Source: Colius striatus
Taxonomy: Eukaryota > Chordata > Aves > Coliiformes > Coliidae
Reading direction: 5' to 3'
Length of the DNA stretch: 64,000 nucleotides
NCBI RefSeq assembly: GCF_028858725.1
Contig: NC_084767.1
Coordinates: 21,033,895 to 21,097,894 of the forward strand
Shown: positions 13,276 to 25,100 of the stretch, piece after piece
Numbering within the stretch: the first letter of the stretch is position 1
How the letters are laid out: each line of letters opens with the position of its first letter
Program-made: the position numbers and the translations under genes
Notes under the pieces: generated by a model
What the model was told of the DNA's origin: nothing
The model's database searches: none
The model's input: only the letters and a program-made list of their open reading frames with translations

Positions 13276-15739
13276 CCTTTCCCAGGAGACACGGAGATTT
13301 TCATGGAACGGAATTACAGTGTGAGTACCTGGAAACGCCAGAGCCTGGGTGTCAAGTGGGGCTTGCGCCTGCATAAGGTAAAAAACCAAAAAAGGGTGTC
13401 TTTTCTAAAGACAGATACCTTTGAAGGGCACTGCAGAGAGCCTGTACTGATGCAGTGGCTCATCTCAGTCTAACCTCAGTTTTCCGGGTGCCCATGTGGC
13501 AGCACGCCGAGGCATGATCTTCCTCTGGCATTCCTGCATCCTCCCACAGACTCACACAAGGGCGATGTGGGAACCTTGCCGGTGGTCCTGACCATAAGGG
13601 ACTGGTCTGCCAGTAACAGCTTTCCTGGAGCTAGAGAATAAGAAGAACTCTGAGAAGTTTTCTACTAGCAACTACTTTTGTAAGAGAGTCCTCCCTTTTG
13701 GGGTGATTAGGTTTGTGATGGTTTCACACTTGGGGCAGGGGCAATCCAGCCCTCCCGAGTGTCTGCACCTTCCCTTCCCGAGTGTAGTGCCACAGAACAA
13801 AATGTCTGTGGCACCACACCTGGTATCCCTGTGCGCCCTGCTTCCGAGAATGAGACAGGCTGACAAGTTCATGTATTCTGAAAACGGGACCCCTTGCTGC
13901 TGAGGAAGTCATCGCATAAACTGTTCTCCTCCTTGCACATCTACGTGACAGGTATTAAAACCCCAAATCACATGGTTTCACATGGATTAGCATGGGTTCA
14001 CCTCACACAGTATGCCAGCATCTGTGACACTCTACAGCCTGCAAAAAAGGGGGCCATTTGGGGCTGCAAGTCTCTAAGCAGCAAGAGACAGGATGGCATT
14101 CACGTTTGCCAGCACCATGTTCGCATTCTGTGAAATGCAGCTCGATGGCGTGCTGTAGCATAGCTCACAGTGTGAGGCAGGCAGACATTTGCATTAGGAG
14201 ATGTTCCAGGTCACTGCAGGAGGAGAATACTCACCCTCCCTTCAGGGTAGACTTCAAAAAAATGACGTGGAGGATTAGCTACTTTCTATGCCTATTGCCT
14301 ACAACGGGTCCTTGCTTTGCCTTTCCTTCTGGCTCCTGCCCTTGCTCTTACCCTTTCCCTACCCTGTCCCAAAATGCTTCAGCCTCTGCTCTCTTTTAGC
14401 TATACTGCAGCGGTCAACACATTACACAAGCACGCAACCCAGGGCCCAGATACACCACACCAATACCCAGGAAGCCACACTGTTCAAAATGTTACCACTC
14501 CACAGCGGGCAGAAACATTTCTACTACAGTGCTTCCATTTCCTTCATAAGTCTATCTCTTTGGGAACCAGAGAGCTGATGGGAATGTAGCCACAGGCTTA
14601 CAGATTCTGAAAGCCTGACAGGCTTGATTTCTTCTGTGCAGATTTTGTTTCTGAAGAGGGGGCTGCAGTGCGTGCTCCTTGCCCCCGTGTCCTGCCTGTG
14701 CTTCTGGAAGCAGTGAACACCCAAGAAGATACTGTCTAAAGGGATGACTGCAATGCCTATAGGGTAAGAGGTCTCTGTGCAGGGAGAAGGTGAGGCAAGG
14801 GACTGTCATGAAAAGGTCCATGCAGAAGGTACAGCTGAATGCAAGCCCTGCTAAGGCTTGGGCAGAGGCAGAGCCCTGCCCTTCAGGGGGTGCCAAGTGC
14901 TCAGCTTCCGAGGGTGGGCAGGTAAGGATGGTTAGGGATGCCTCAGCAGCCAATGCATCCAGTAACAGAGAGCTCTCCTGGCTCTGTTCAGCTCTTTCTA
15001 AAGGACGTGTAAGGGAGCTTCCAGGAGCCAATGGCACCTATCTCCCACCCTAGTTCCAGCAGGGGTTTGCTCCTGTGTGTATTGACACCCACTGCCTTTA
15101 TTCAGATTGTCAGCAGATACAACCTGGCACACCAGCAGCTGGGTGTGACAGGGCAGTGAGAGAATGAGATGCATCACCTGGAGCAGAGTGGAGAGGACAC
15201 CCTGAAGGAGAGGTGCAGGAGGTTACCTGCACAATATGGAAATACCCTCCCCTGAACACCAAGGCTGTTTCCCCCCAAAGCTCCACTCTTCCCTCTTCCT
15301 GCCAGGCACACTAATGGGCAGTGAAATTATGGCTCTGATACTGAGTCAAGTTCATGGCTGGGAACATCAGTCTGACAGGTGAAGGTCATACTGGAGGGAA
15401 ATCTAACATGCACTTGACTTCCCAAGCAGAAACAAATGTCATTTTACTGCATTAATTCTGTCAGACCAAATACATTACACATACGTAGCTGAGGAGAGCT
15501 CAAGGAGTGGTGACTTGACACTGAATTGGAATGTGATGAGAAAGACTGAGGGAAGGAGGATTTGTTTATTGTGAAACCAGAGGAGCAAACCCTGAATTCC
15601 CAGGCAGCTACGTGGGAGTATTTTAGCTGTTCTGTTAGTCAGAATGATCCTGCAGAAAAAAAAACTCAAACACAATGTTACGAATGGCAAAAAAAGGAAA
15701 TAGATAAGGTGGAAACAAATAAACATACAATGCAAGGAT
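13276..15739. other. PCNT-DIP2A intergenic interval
   Basis: About 2.5 kb between the DIP2A CpG island and the probable PCNT 3' end. No repeat or conserved coding segment is recognised. A 161-codon open frame on the minus strand (15037-14552) shows no family features and I do not call it. The short gap means PCNT readthrough could run toward the DIP2A promoter. Confidence 0.6.
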
Positions 15740-16087
15740 TCACTAATAAAATGCCATTTTAATAACTTTTTTTACAAGGACTCCACCTATACACTATAGA
15801 AAAATAAACACCAGAGATTCTTTGCAACTTACAATACAGCGATACACTTCAGCTGTTAACTTAGCAGTACTTTCACAGGAGAATGTAAAACATTGTTCTG
15901 AGTGAAAAGTAATTTCCTCTTTAAGTACTAAAATATAATAAAAAGAGTCATATAAAAATCTGATGCAAAAGCACTGCCCTTAATTCAGTTGCACAAGAGA
16001 TAACAAGGGCCTCTGCTCAGCACGGACCCACTTGGAAGGAAGCAGGAGCTTGGGGGTGTCGCAGTACAGGTTTCCCAAGTGCTCTCA
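15740..16087 (-). other. PCNT: Probable PCNT 3' untranslated region
   Basis: About 350 nt of AT-rich sequence following the stop codon, with no open frame of note. The end is inferred from the ATTAAA at 15763-15758 and the T/GT-rich sequence after it. A further AATAAA on this strand (15570-15565) offers an alternative end about 190 nt later. Confidence 0.4.
15758..15763 (-). terminator. Candidate PCNT polyadenylation signal ATTAAA
   Basis: ATTAAA on the minus strand about 325 nt after the stop, followed within 10-40 nt by a GT/T-rich stretch. An AATAAA at 15570-15565 is a second candidate. Without transcript ends the choice is open. Confidence 0.35.
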
Positions 16088-16131
16088 TCACTTTTTCATG
16101 TTTCTCTGGAGAGATGGGCCTGGAACTTGTC
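16088..16131 (-). CDS. PCNT: PCNT exon w25, terminal coding exon with stop
   Basis: 44 coding nt, from the split codon 1985 to residue 1998, then TGA at 16090-16088, followed at once by a second in-frame TGA. The acceptor is TTTAAATATAG, a poor pyrimidine tract. It gives the tail [13 protein letters not shown]. That is similar in length and basic end to the human C terminus, but not alignable with certainty. The choice rests on phase, position and the immediate stop. Confidence 0.75.
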
Positions 16132-19100
16132 CTATATTTAAATAAAACAAATGAGTATTAGAAAACTGCTTCTGTAATAAAGCAACAGGGCACAGTTAGC
16201 AGCACATAATGTCCTCAATGAGCTTCCAAAGAGCTATACTGCCAGCAATTGCCATTTTCATGAGCCATCTAGGAACCATACAAAAGTTGACTGGAGAGCT
16301 AAGGCATCTGCTGAGGCAAAGCTTCCCAGAGGAGGCCAGGCACTGCCTCAGGCCTCTGCACACAGAGACGGCTGCTCAGCTCCGCTCTCCCACCCTTGCC
16401 ATCACTCACGATGCCTTCTGTTGCTTGACAAGATCTTGTCACTGGAGCAGAGGTTTTAAAGTTCACCAGAAAAAGGGGAACCATTCTGCTCACAGCACTG
16501 TTCTCAAGTCTGCAATGTCATTCTGTAATTCCTGGTATCATTGTTGTGCTCTTAAGGGTGTCCCAGTTGTGCAGTACACATCCCACATTTAGCATAAAGC
16601 AAAAAATGCCTTTTTTCAAAAAGCTGACAGATTTGGTTCCAAAACTTGTTTATCTATATCTGGCATGGTGGACCAGCAGCCTGGGCCCTGTGTGCCCGGG
16701 TACCGCAACCGCCCTGGCACTGGTTCCTTTTGGTGGCTGCCCTGCAGGGGAGGCCGTCAGCAGGAGACTGTCCCTGCCCTGCAGGGGAGGCTGGCAGCAG
16801 GAGGCTGCCACTACATGTGCTAGCAACATGGGACAGGCAGGGAACTTTGCCTTTGGCCTGGCACGTCTGACACTGCAGTCAGAGGCCTGCTGCTCACAAC
16901 TCAGAAGTACTGGTAACTGGAGAAGGCTTAGACACCAGCCATAAAACTAAACAAACGCTGGAAAACACACCTAATAATGTGACAGGAGATGATTTCAGGA
17001 TGATGTGATGACAGTTTGTAAGTTCTTCCTTGGGACAAGGAATTTCCATGACATGACTAAGCTACGATGTCAGCGAGTAACTAGACGATTAAGTAATTTC
17101 AGTGTAGAAATTAGGTGTGTTTTAAATAGCAAACACAAGTGCCACTACAATTCTTTCTGCTCTTCAATTAGTCTTGGAACTAGGTGGATGTCATTACCAG
17201 CCCTCAAATTGTTTCTTTAATCTGCTATGGACTACAAGGAGGTAATAAATGAGGGAAGTAGTACAGTTAGTGCTGCAGAGGCAGCCCTGCTCAGCTATTA
17301 CCATGGTTCTCTAACTTTATAGCAACTTAACTCTATACACAACTTCATTTTAACTGTAACACCTGCTTAGACAACAGGTAACAGGAGAAGGGGGCAGAAT
17401 CACATCCAGTTTTTCAGCCTTATTTCTGAAGAATTTCACTAAGAGCTTAATTTGAGAAATGCCACACTTGGACTAGTTTTAGGTATGAATCACAAACAGG
17501 TTTCATTTCAGACACTTCTTCCTTCATTTCCCCCTCCCTTCAATAATTATCATTATTCATTAAAATGATACTCTCTCTGTGCTTGAAGTGTTGGAGGCAA
17601 TTGTAGGAAGAACCTTACAAAAAGCAGCTGTGAGAGGCGAGGAGGATGTTCATACCTGGCAGTGCACCCCCCAGTCTCTGCTGGATAACCTCCAAGCGAT
17701 GGATGTATTCTGCTAGCGATTGTTCAGGATCCTGAGCAGGCACAAGTGACTTTTCTGAAGCTGAACTTATGGATGGATGCAATCTTAAAAAGGGAAACAA
17801 ATTATTTTGTTCCTCTCATGCCATACTCTCAAATAAATATAATACAGTTACATTCATGTAAGCAGTAATTTGGTGCAAAGCAAATTAGACCAACAGTAGA
17901 AACCATACCACCAAAGTTACATTGATACAGACTGGGCTGCTTTGTATGGAGGGAGTGAAAATAAAGGTATTGATAAAATCTGTCAGCCTCTCTCTGCTGA
18001 TGCTCAACATAAGTCCCTCAAGTAAGAAAGCTGCAGTCAGAGGAAAGTCCAAGCAAGAAAAGACCCACCGCTGCTGCAGACTGCAGGGCAACATGCTGCC
18101 TCCAGGCACTCCCTGCTCAGCAGGGAGAACGCTGTCCTGAAGGGCCCTTTAGATGGTGCACTGCTCACCCTCTGAACATCAACCACAAACTTCAAATATC
18201 AGCAGAAGTACACAAGAGAGGACACTGCAAACACACTCCTGTTTGGAGTCAGGATTTATTCCTCCTCCCGCACTTCTTGATTAGCAGGTCATTCCTATCC
18301 TCCTGTAGAGCCAGCCAGAAAACAAAAGCAGCAACAGGCACCATATAACCCATCTTGGGCCCATCTAGATGCGAGATACCACTCACCCAGTCAAGCTCAG
18401 TAACTGGTCAGGGCCTACTATTAGCAATCCCCTTGCTCCACACAATACAGACGACTTTTCGTGACAGGTAAGCTGTCAGCTGCTGTTTGTGGTGGGCAGG
18501 CCCAGGTATGTGCCATGGCAGAGGAATGGGACAGGGTAGAATTAAGGTTTTTGAGAAATGCTTGCAGGTTTCTAACTCTCCACAATGTTTTGCAAAGCTC
18601 TCTGCATACCAGAACACTACCTGTCCTTTGTGACAAGCAGTGTCCTGTCCCCTAAATCAGCAAGCACTGTTAAACTAAAATATTCTGGTGTATCTGCTAT
18701 CTGTGCGTGCCTCTAGATCACCACAGCTGCTTCCTCACTACTCTTTTTTGCTTTGTGAAGAAAAATCCTGCCAACTGGTCAAAGTTTCCAACGTGGTGAT
18801 CAGGTCAACAAACAAGTGACATGTCCCAAGCTGAGAGGACTGAGAACAGCTGCTTTCCACATCTGCTTCTGCAAAGTCTTGCTTTAAGGAGAAGGCCAAA
18901 GATGAGGACCAGCTTGGGAGAGGAGAGGCCACAGGCAGTGTCAGGCCAGGGAGCGGGAAGGGCAGGAAGGCCGGCCAGCTGGCCCCCAAGCCAAGCTCGC
19001 AGCTTTGTCTCAGCAGCGCTCTGGAGAATGGCACTGGTGGCATCCAACCCATCCCACCCCTGGGTTCTGTGCAGAACTGGCCATAATTCATGAAAAATGG

Positions 19101-22100
19101 CAACAGCAGTTCTCTCTCTCCCATCCTAGGTGTGTGCCCAGAATCTGAGGGCAACTAGTACTGACACAGAGCTGTCAAGTGAAAGGGGAGCTGCTTCTAC
19201 AAGATGCTCAGAAATTATGCACCAACTTGGCCAGCAAAGGGAACAAGAATCACTCCTGGAAGCAAGCTAACAAGACTTGTTAGCCATTGTAGATCCTGTA
19301 GCCTGTCCAAGTTAAACTGGGAAACACTGTTCAGAATGCTCCCCGAGAACGTCAGACACTTAAAGCAAACAAGGAACTTTATTCTCCTATAGCACCTTGA
19401 AAGAAATAAAATGTTTACCAGATCTAAGAAAAGAAATTCCTCCTCTTGTTCAAGTACCTCCTTGCCAACTGACCTGCTGTGCACACAGGAGGTGGATCTG
19501 GGGGAGCGGCTCCCACATCTTGCCAAGCTGGTCCTGGGGCTCAGCCCTGTGTCCCGGGTGGGGGGCGAGCTGAGGTGAGCAGTGGGGGGCTGCTGCTCTC
19601 TCAGAATCTCTGTCCTAGCACCAGAGGCTGTGTTCAATAGGAAACAGAAGATATGCATCATTCAGAACCCCCCCCAAGAATCACAGCAGAATACAATTGT
19701 TTGCTTTCAGATGCAGCTAAAATAGACCTTCTTCATCTAACTGCTTTTTTGGTTTGTTTTTTGTTTGTTTTAAACGGATTTAACAGAAGTTTGACATTTT
19801 AATGTTGAACGACTGCTTCCTCCAAATGGAGATCTTGCATTGCTTTCTTTCTCCTGACTTGCCTTATTAATGGCTGTTGCTGTGTCCACACAGGGAATAT
19901 TTTGATGAGAGCAAAATATCTTCTTCAAGAAATTCTAAGGCTTGCTATATCTAGATGTTACTGTTGACTTACACTCTGCAACTTCAGAGAAAGGAAGAGA
20001 TTTTTTTTCAGTTGGTTTTGTTGACGGATCTGCAATCCGAAAAACTTATCTACACAGGAATGCAGATAAGCAGGCACTTTGTTATTATGCAGCGCTGGGA
20101 AACACGGGGGATAGCTCCTCCAAACATACTGGGCCTCCTTGTTAGTTACCATTTTCAAGGTTTTTATACAGTTCAAACAAAGAACTACATTTGCCAACAA
20201 AAGCATGCATAAAATGTCTGTCTCTTAATTTGCCCTTTACCTTGATTGGTTCCTAACTATTATAAAATTTCCAATATCATACTGATTGGTTAAAAAAAAG
20301 ATATCAGTATCTTTGTTTTGGTAACAGCTAAGGTAACCTAACAAATATATACCAGGGTCTTGTCTGAACAGGTCCTTATCAGGGGTGGTATGTAACTCTT
20401 GCAGTTTGATCCTTATGTGATTCAAATGAATACTTAATCAATAAGTGATTGAGCTATTTGCAAGTGCTTAGCTAATTGATTAAGTATTACCAAGTGATTA
20501 TCAAGTAATTAACAAGTGCTTAACTAGTTATTGTGATGTTAAGTTGTTAACTAAAATAGTCTGTATATCTGTAATCTGTATATCTGTAACAGTTTGGTGA
20601 AGAGTTGGGGGTGGTGGAATGTTTCATTTTCATTAAAAAGGAAAACCCCCTCCAGATAAGTCCTTTAAATCACAAAACAAACATGAAATATGCTTTAATG
20701 AGGCTGCCAAGATGCTATTTTGCAGTGAGGTAGAAAGTTCAGTGTGCATTTCAGGATCCAAGTGTCACAGGAGCCACACCATTGTAGTTTGCTGGAAGAA
20801 GTTACTGTGTTTTTTAAAATAAGTATTTCCAGCAACTTCAAAACAGTGAAAATTAGGTAGTACCAGGTAATGAACAATGCATGATCTCATCCAAATTTTG
20901 TTTAGTGTTGAAACTAGGTACTGCATTAGGATGTGAGTTTGAATTCTTAAAGGCATCTGTAAGTAACTCAGAGGAACATGGCCCTTACTGAACACATCAG
21001 GCCACCTGCCTACCACTCTGCTTTGTCATCTTTGGTCACACCACTCAGTGATCTCCAGAAAAAAAACCTGTTACTGGGTAAGTGACATTGGGTTAACTCT
21101 TTTCTGAGCCTCTAGAACCACTTAAAGCCCCTTTTTCCCGCCCTGGTGACACCAGCAAGTGTGACACCAATTCCCTGGCTGACTTAGATACTACACATAG
21201 GCGTTTTAATGCTGTTTTATTTGTCCTTGCCTTAAAAATAGCTCAAGGCACTAATTTCCAAGACAGGTAGCTTCCAACTCTACCAAACATCATTCTCTGC
21301 TGAGTTTTATCAACACAGGACTCAGATGTACAGCTTGAACGGTTGCAATAAAGGGAGATGAGGAGGATACATTTCTTACAATGCCTCTGTAAAGTCACCA
21401 TCGTGTGCAGGAAATGGATAAGCAGGTTTGTGTTAACAGCTAAATGAGATTTTGGCACTTCTGTGGGTATTCTTTGGGTTTTGCTTTTAAACAAAACACA
21501 TCACTAAAGAGAAATTATGATTAAAAGAATGCACTTGTCTAAAGCGCTTACCTGTGTTACCTCCTATAATTTGAGGAATGACTTCGCTCTGTGTGTTCTT
21601 CCTGCTAACTTTGTTCCACTTTTTCACCAAAAACTTCAACCTTAGTAACAAAACGAGTTTGTACAATCAAAATTTTAAAAATAAGTGGTTACTGGATTCT
21701 AATATTAAACTCTTTGTTGGTATGTAAAGTATTAAACAACATATAAACAGCATAACAATCCTTGCAAGAGTGGAAGAAGAATTCTTCAACCTCAGCCTTT
21801 CCAATGAGGGCTTATCCTGAGCCTCTAACTGTTGGAAAGGTATGCTCATTTTGGCACTGCTCCTCTGCTCTGTCCCTGATCTCCAGAGTTCTGCAGCAGC
21901 TCTTCCTGTCCCAGAGGAGTAATTTGGAGGCTGCTGTTCCATGTCCTTTGATGTTGATATCATTACAGCACCCATATCAAAGACAATAGCCCAAAGTCAT
22001 CCTATGCCATCTCCCGAAAGTCTTAAACTTGCTAGGAATCTTTTTTACTAGGCAAGGAAATTGCTCAGTAGTAACTACCTACTACATTTAAAACTAGTTC

Positions 22101-25100
22101 TTTTCATTAGATGGACTCAAAAGCCATTATGAGATGGCATACTGCCACAAGTACTGCTAACAAAATCCATTCAATAGTAAGGGACAGAATAGAATCATAC
22201 CCAGGGTAACTCGAGCTATGGGATTCAAGACAAGAAAACCATCACTGATTATATGATCACATTCTGACACAGGACAGTCTATCCAGGAGGTCCAAGCAGC
22301 TAAGGGTCAGCCACAGAGGGACATCAGTTTGTAATGGTTCTCAAGACATTGCAGCTGGGTGTCTCTCAAGTCTGAAGCAGCCTTTGGTAAATCATTAGTT
22401 TAGTACACATCCAGCTTGGTGCTGACTCTGAAACAGCAGCTTGGCCAGAGTTAGAGGTGATAAGTCATCTTTGAGCTTGCTTTTGAGATCACTTTTGCTC
22501 AATTTTGATGTAAGATAGGAACTACCAATTTTTAAAGTTTTCTCAGACACCTTGGATGAGACACAAGGAGTGTTTTGGCCTTACCTTGACACAGCAATGA
22601 CTGCCCTGACTGCACATCTGAACTTGGTAAAGGGGCGGGAGCGAGATCCAGAAAGCTGCAGGTCTGCAGGTGAGGGGTAGATTCCCATACGTGCTATTAG
22701 AGAGAGGGTTGCTTGCTCACAGTCCTGGAATCCGCCCAGAAGTAGCAAGAGGTATTTCTTCTGATAAACTAGAGCCTTTCTGAAGCTCTCTGCTCTAAGG
22801 TACTTCCGGTATAATTTCTGCAACTGAAGAAACAAAAAACCAAGAAGAGGGGTTCAGTTCTGGTATGATTTAGCTACAGAAAGCCCAGAGTTAGCTGAAG
22901 CTCTTTAATAATTATGAAGTATGGAAGCAGTGGACATTTCTCTCTCAAATGAAATTTTGCACAAGTATTTCCGTAACACTCTCTGTGACTTGGCCAATTT
23001 TGGTGCAAAGTGCGGTACTACACCCTGACAGTTTGGACACCATACCTGGAGGCTTGTACCAAGTCTGTACGTCTCTGAAGTCTTGGCTAGGCTAGAAAAT
23101 CTTGGCATGGAACTGGCTGAGGTGCAAAAAATCCAGCCACAATGCAACTGTCTTCATGTCAAACATACATTCTGTGGACACATGGGCAGCTGGAACAAGT
23201 CTGTCTCCAGCTAAAAGGCCCTGAGCTTGGAGTGGCAGACTATCTTCAGTCTCCTCAATGCTTCAAATCAAAACTGGCATGCCCAAAACTCTACAGCAGT
23301 TTTAACTCTGACAAATAAAATAGCATCTGCTTTAAATAAATATTAACCAGAAAACACATTGAGATAAGGGCCCATCTGACCTGATTCCAATCCAATGTAT
23401 TAGAAGAATGAGAAGAAAATGGAAAAAAAAAAGTAAAAAAAAGTGCATGTTTAATATCTTTGTGCTTTGACAAGAAATCTGAATACATGTCTCATTTGAG
23501 AGTAGAAAGGTTTCTTTAGGTGCAAGTTCCTGTCTTAACACCAAGAAAGTTACAAATAAGCTTTTCTGATGAGGGACACGTGGAGAAAGTGTCCCTAATC
23601 CAATATGTAGTTTATAAAACTGTCTCCAAAATCACTTTTTAAAATAGCAAATTTGAGATAACAGCAATAAGTGAAAGTTAAATGCCATAATCTGACAGAT
23701 GCTTACATCCCCAGTAATCTGAGCTGTATACTTCCTGGCTCCTCTGCAACTTGTATCTTATTTATTTTTAAAGAAACAAAGCAAACAACCAACCAAAACC
23801 TAAATTAACGGTTCTACAGGTGATATTAATCCCTTGGGCAATGCCCAAGAACAATACTATCAAGGATTGAACTCTTCAGAGGTTTTTATGATCTTGAGTT
23901 GACAAGACAGCAAAAGCAAACTAAGCGTCAAGGGTTTAAATGACACGCCCATGAGTACTGCATTGCTCACTCCCCAGGCTCCAGGCAGCCCGTTTTACCT
24001 TAGGACTGGAAGTCTCTGCCACTGGTTTGTTTTCAGTTTCAACAGTTGCTTTAGCCAGCTGAGATTCAGCCTGTTTCAGTGCACTCTGCAAAATGCTTCT
24101 CTCACGCTGCCAAGCCTCTCTTTCCAGTTCTCTAGCAGAGTTGGGATCATCCGTAGATCTGAGCTAAGAAAGAAATCCAAAAGATGTGTGCTGGGATGGT
24201 TTTTGCACATGACTTCCACAGCCAAACCTCTCAAACTGAACAATAGCCCAGCTTTATGGGGACTAACATGAAAATAATAAACATAAACTAAACATGAAAA
24301 CAATGAGTCTGAAAATCAGCAGTGGCATTTGGGTGTTAAGCAGTAGGATGGGAAACAGTAGCACACAAACAGCCTTTCTTAGGAAGGACCAGATTAATTG
24401 TTAATCAAGGTACTCCTTCTCTAATGATCTCTCTGATTGCTTTATGGGAGTCCTATTCACTTCAACAGAGAGGCTCCCAAACATCTGGAAACAAACCATC
24501 TTTCTTCCATATTCACAGGCAGCATAGTGAAAGAAGATCTCTCTGTAGATGTGTGCATTAAAACATCTTGTGAAGCATCTAGAGAAGTAAATTGTGAAAA
24601 ATCACATTCATTTCTGAGAAAGTCATGTTTGTGATAAGTCATTTCGTGTAAGAATGAGACCCATGACTTGTGGCCAAGCTCTTTCTTAAAGTTCTACCTT
24701 CATAACCCTCTTTGTATCGACTATCAGTTTGATGGTCAACAGTTAAGTTTGTGCATGATGTGCAGACCACGGAGAAACAGAAGGTCTGTATTTCCTCCCA
24801 TGAAATGACATCTGTATGTGAGAGGAGCCAGTGCACACAACTGACCCCAGTTTCTCCTGACAACTTATTTCAGTACAACCTTATTCGGAGTTTGAACTTT
24901 TACAGCAGAAATGTTTTATGAATACCTCAGTTCTCTAACATGTGCCATTTCCATTTGTCTTCACCAAAGAGCACAACTTGACAAGGGAAAAAACCTTATA
25001 TAGTAAAGTTTAATAATCCACAGCCATCTAAGTCTTTTTACTGCCTGCAATATATACAGCAACAAATGGGGATTCCAATGCTGTCTGTACCCTCACAGCA

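Noticed and set aside
12159..13376. 405-codon plus-strand open frame across the CpG island
   Set aside because: Its content is proline/arginine/alanine runs expected from GC-rich DNA lacking stops. It overlaps the DIP2A first exon antisense and has no domain or splice evidence.
14552..15037. 161-codon minus-strand open frame between PCNT and DIP2A
   Set aside because: No recognised motif, no coding-like periodicity that I can see, and no paired splice sites. Probably chance in a moderately GC-rich stretch.
16209..16592. 127-codon plus-strand open frame in the last PCNT intron
   Set aside because: No family features and antisense to PCNT in intronic sequence; likely random.
19430..19473. Later donors (GTACTT, GTAAAC) for exon w23
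   Set aside because: Both leave phase 0, incompatible with the phase-2 entry of w24. GTCAGT at 19473 gives an exact codon join.
22585..22823. Assignment of the PACT gene to AKAP9 instead of PCNT
   Set aside because: The tail motif [15 protein letters not shown], the CAVRAVIAV form of PACT and the DIP2A neighbour all favour PCNT. AKAP9 sits elsewhere in vertebrate genomes.
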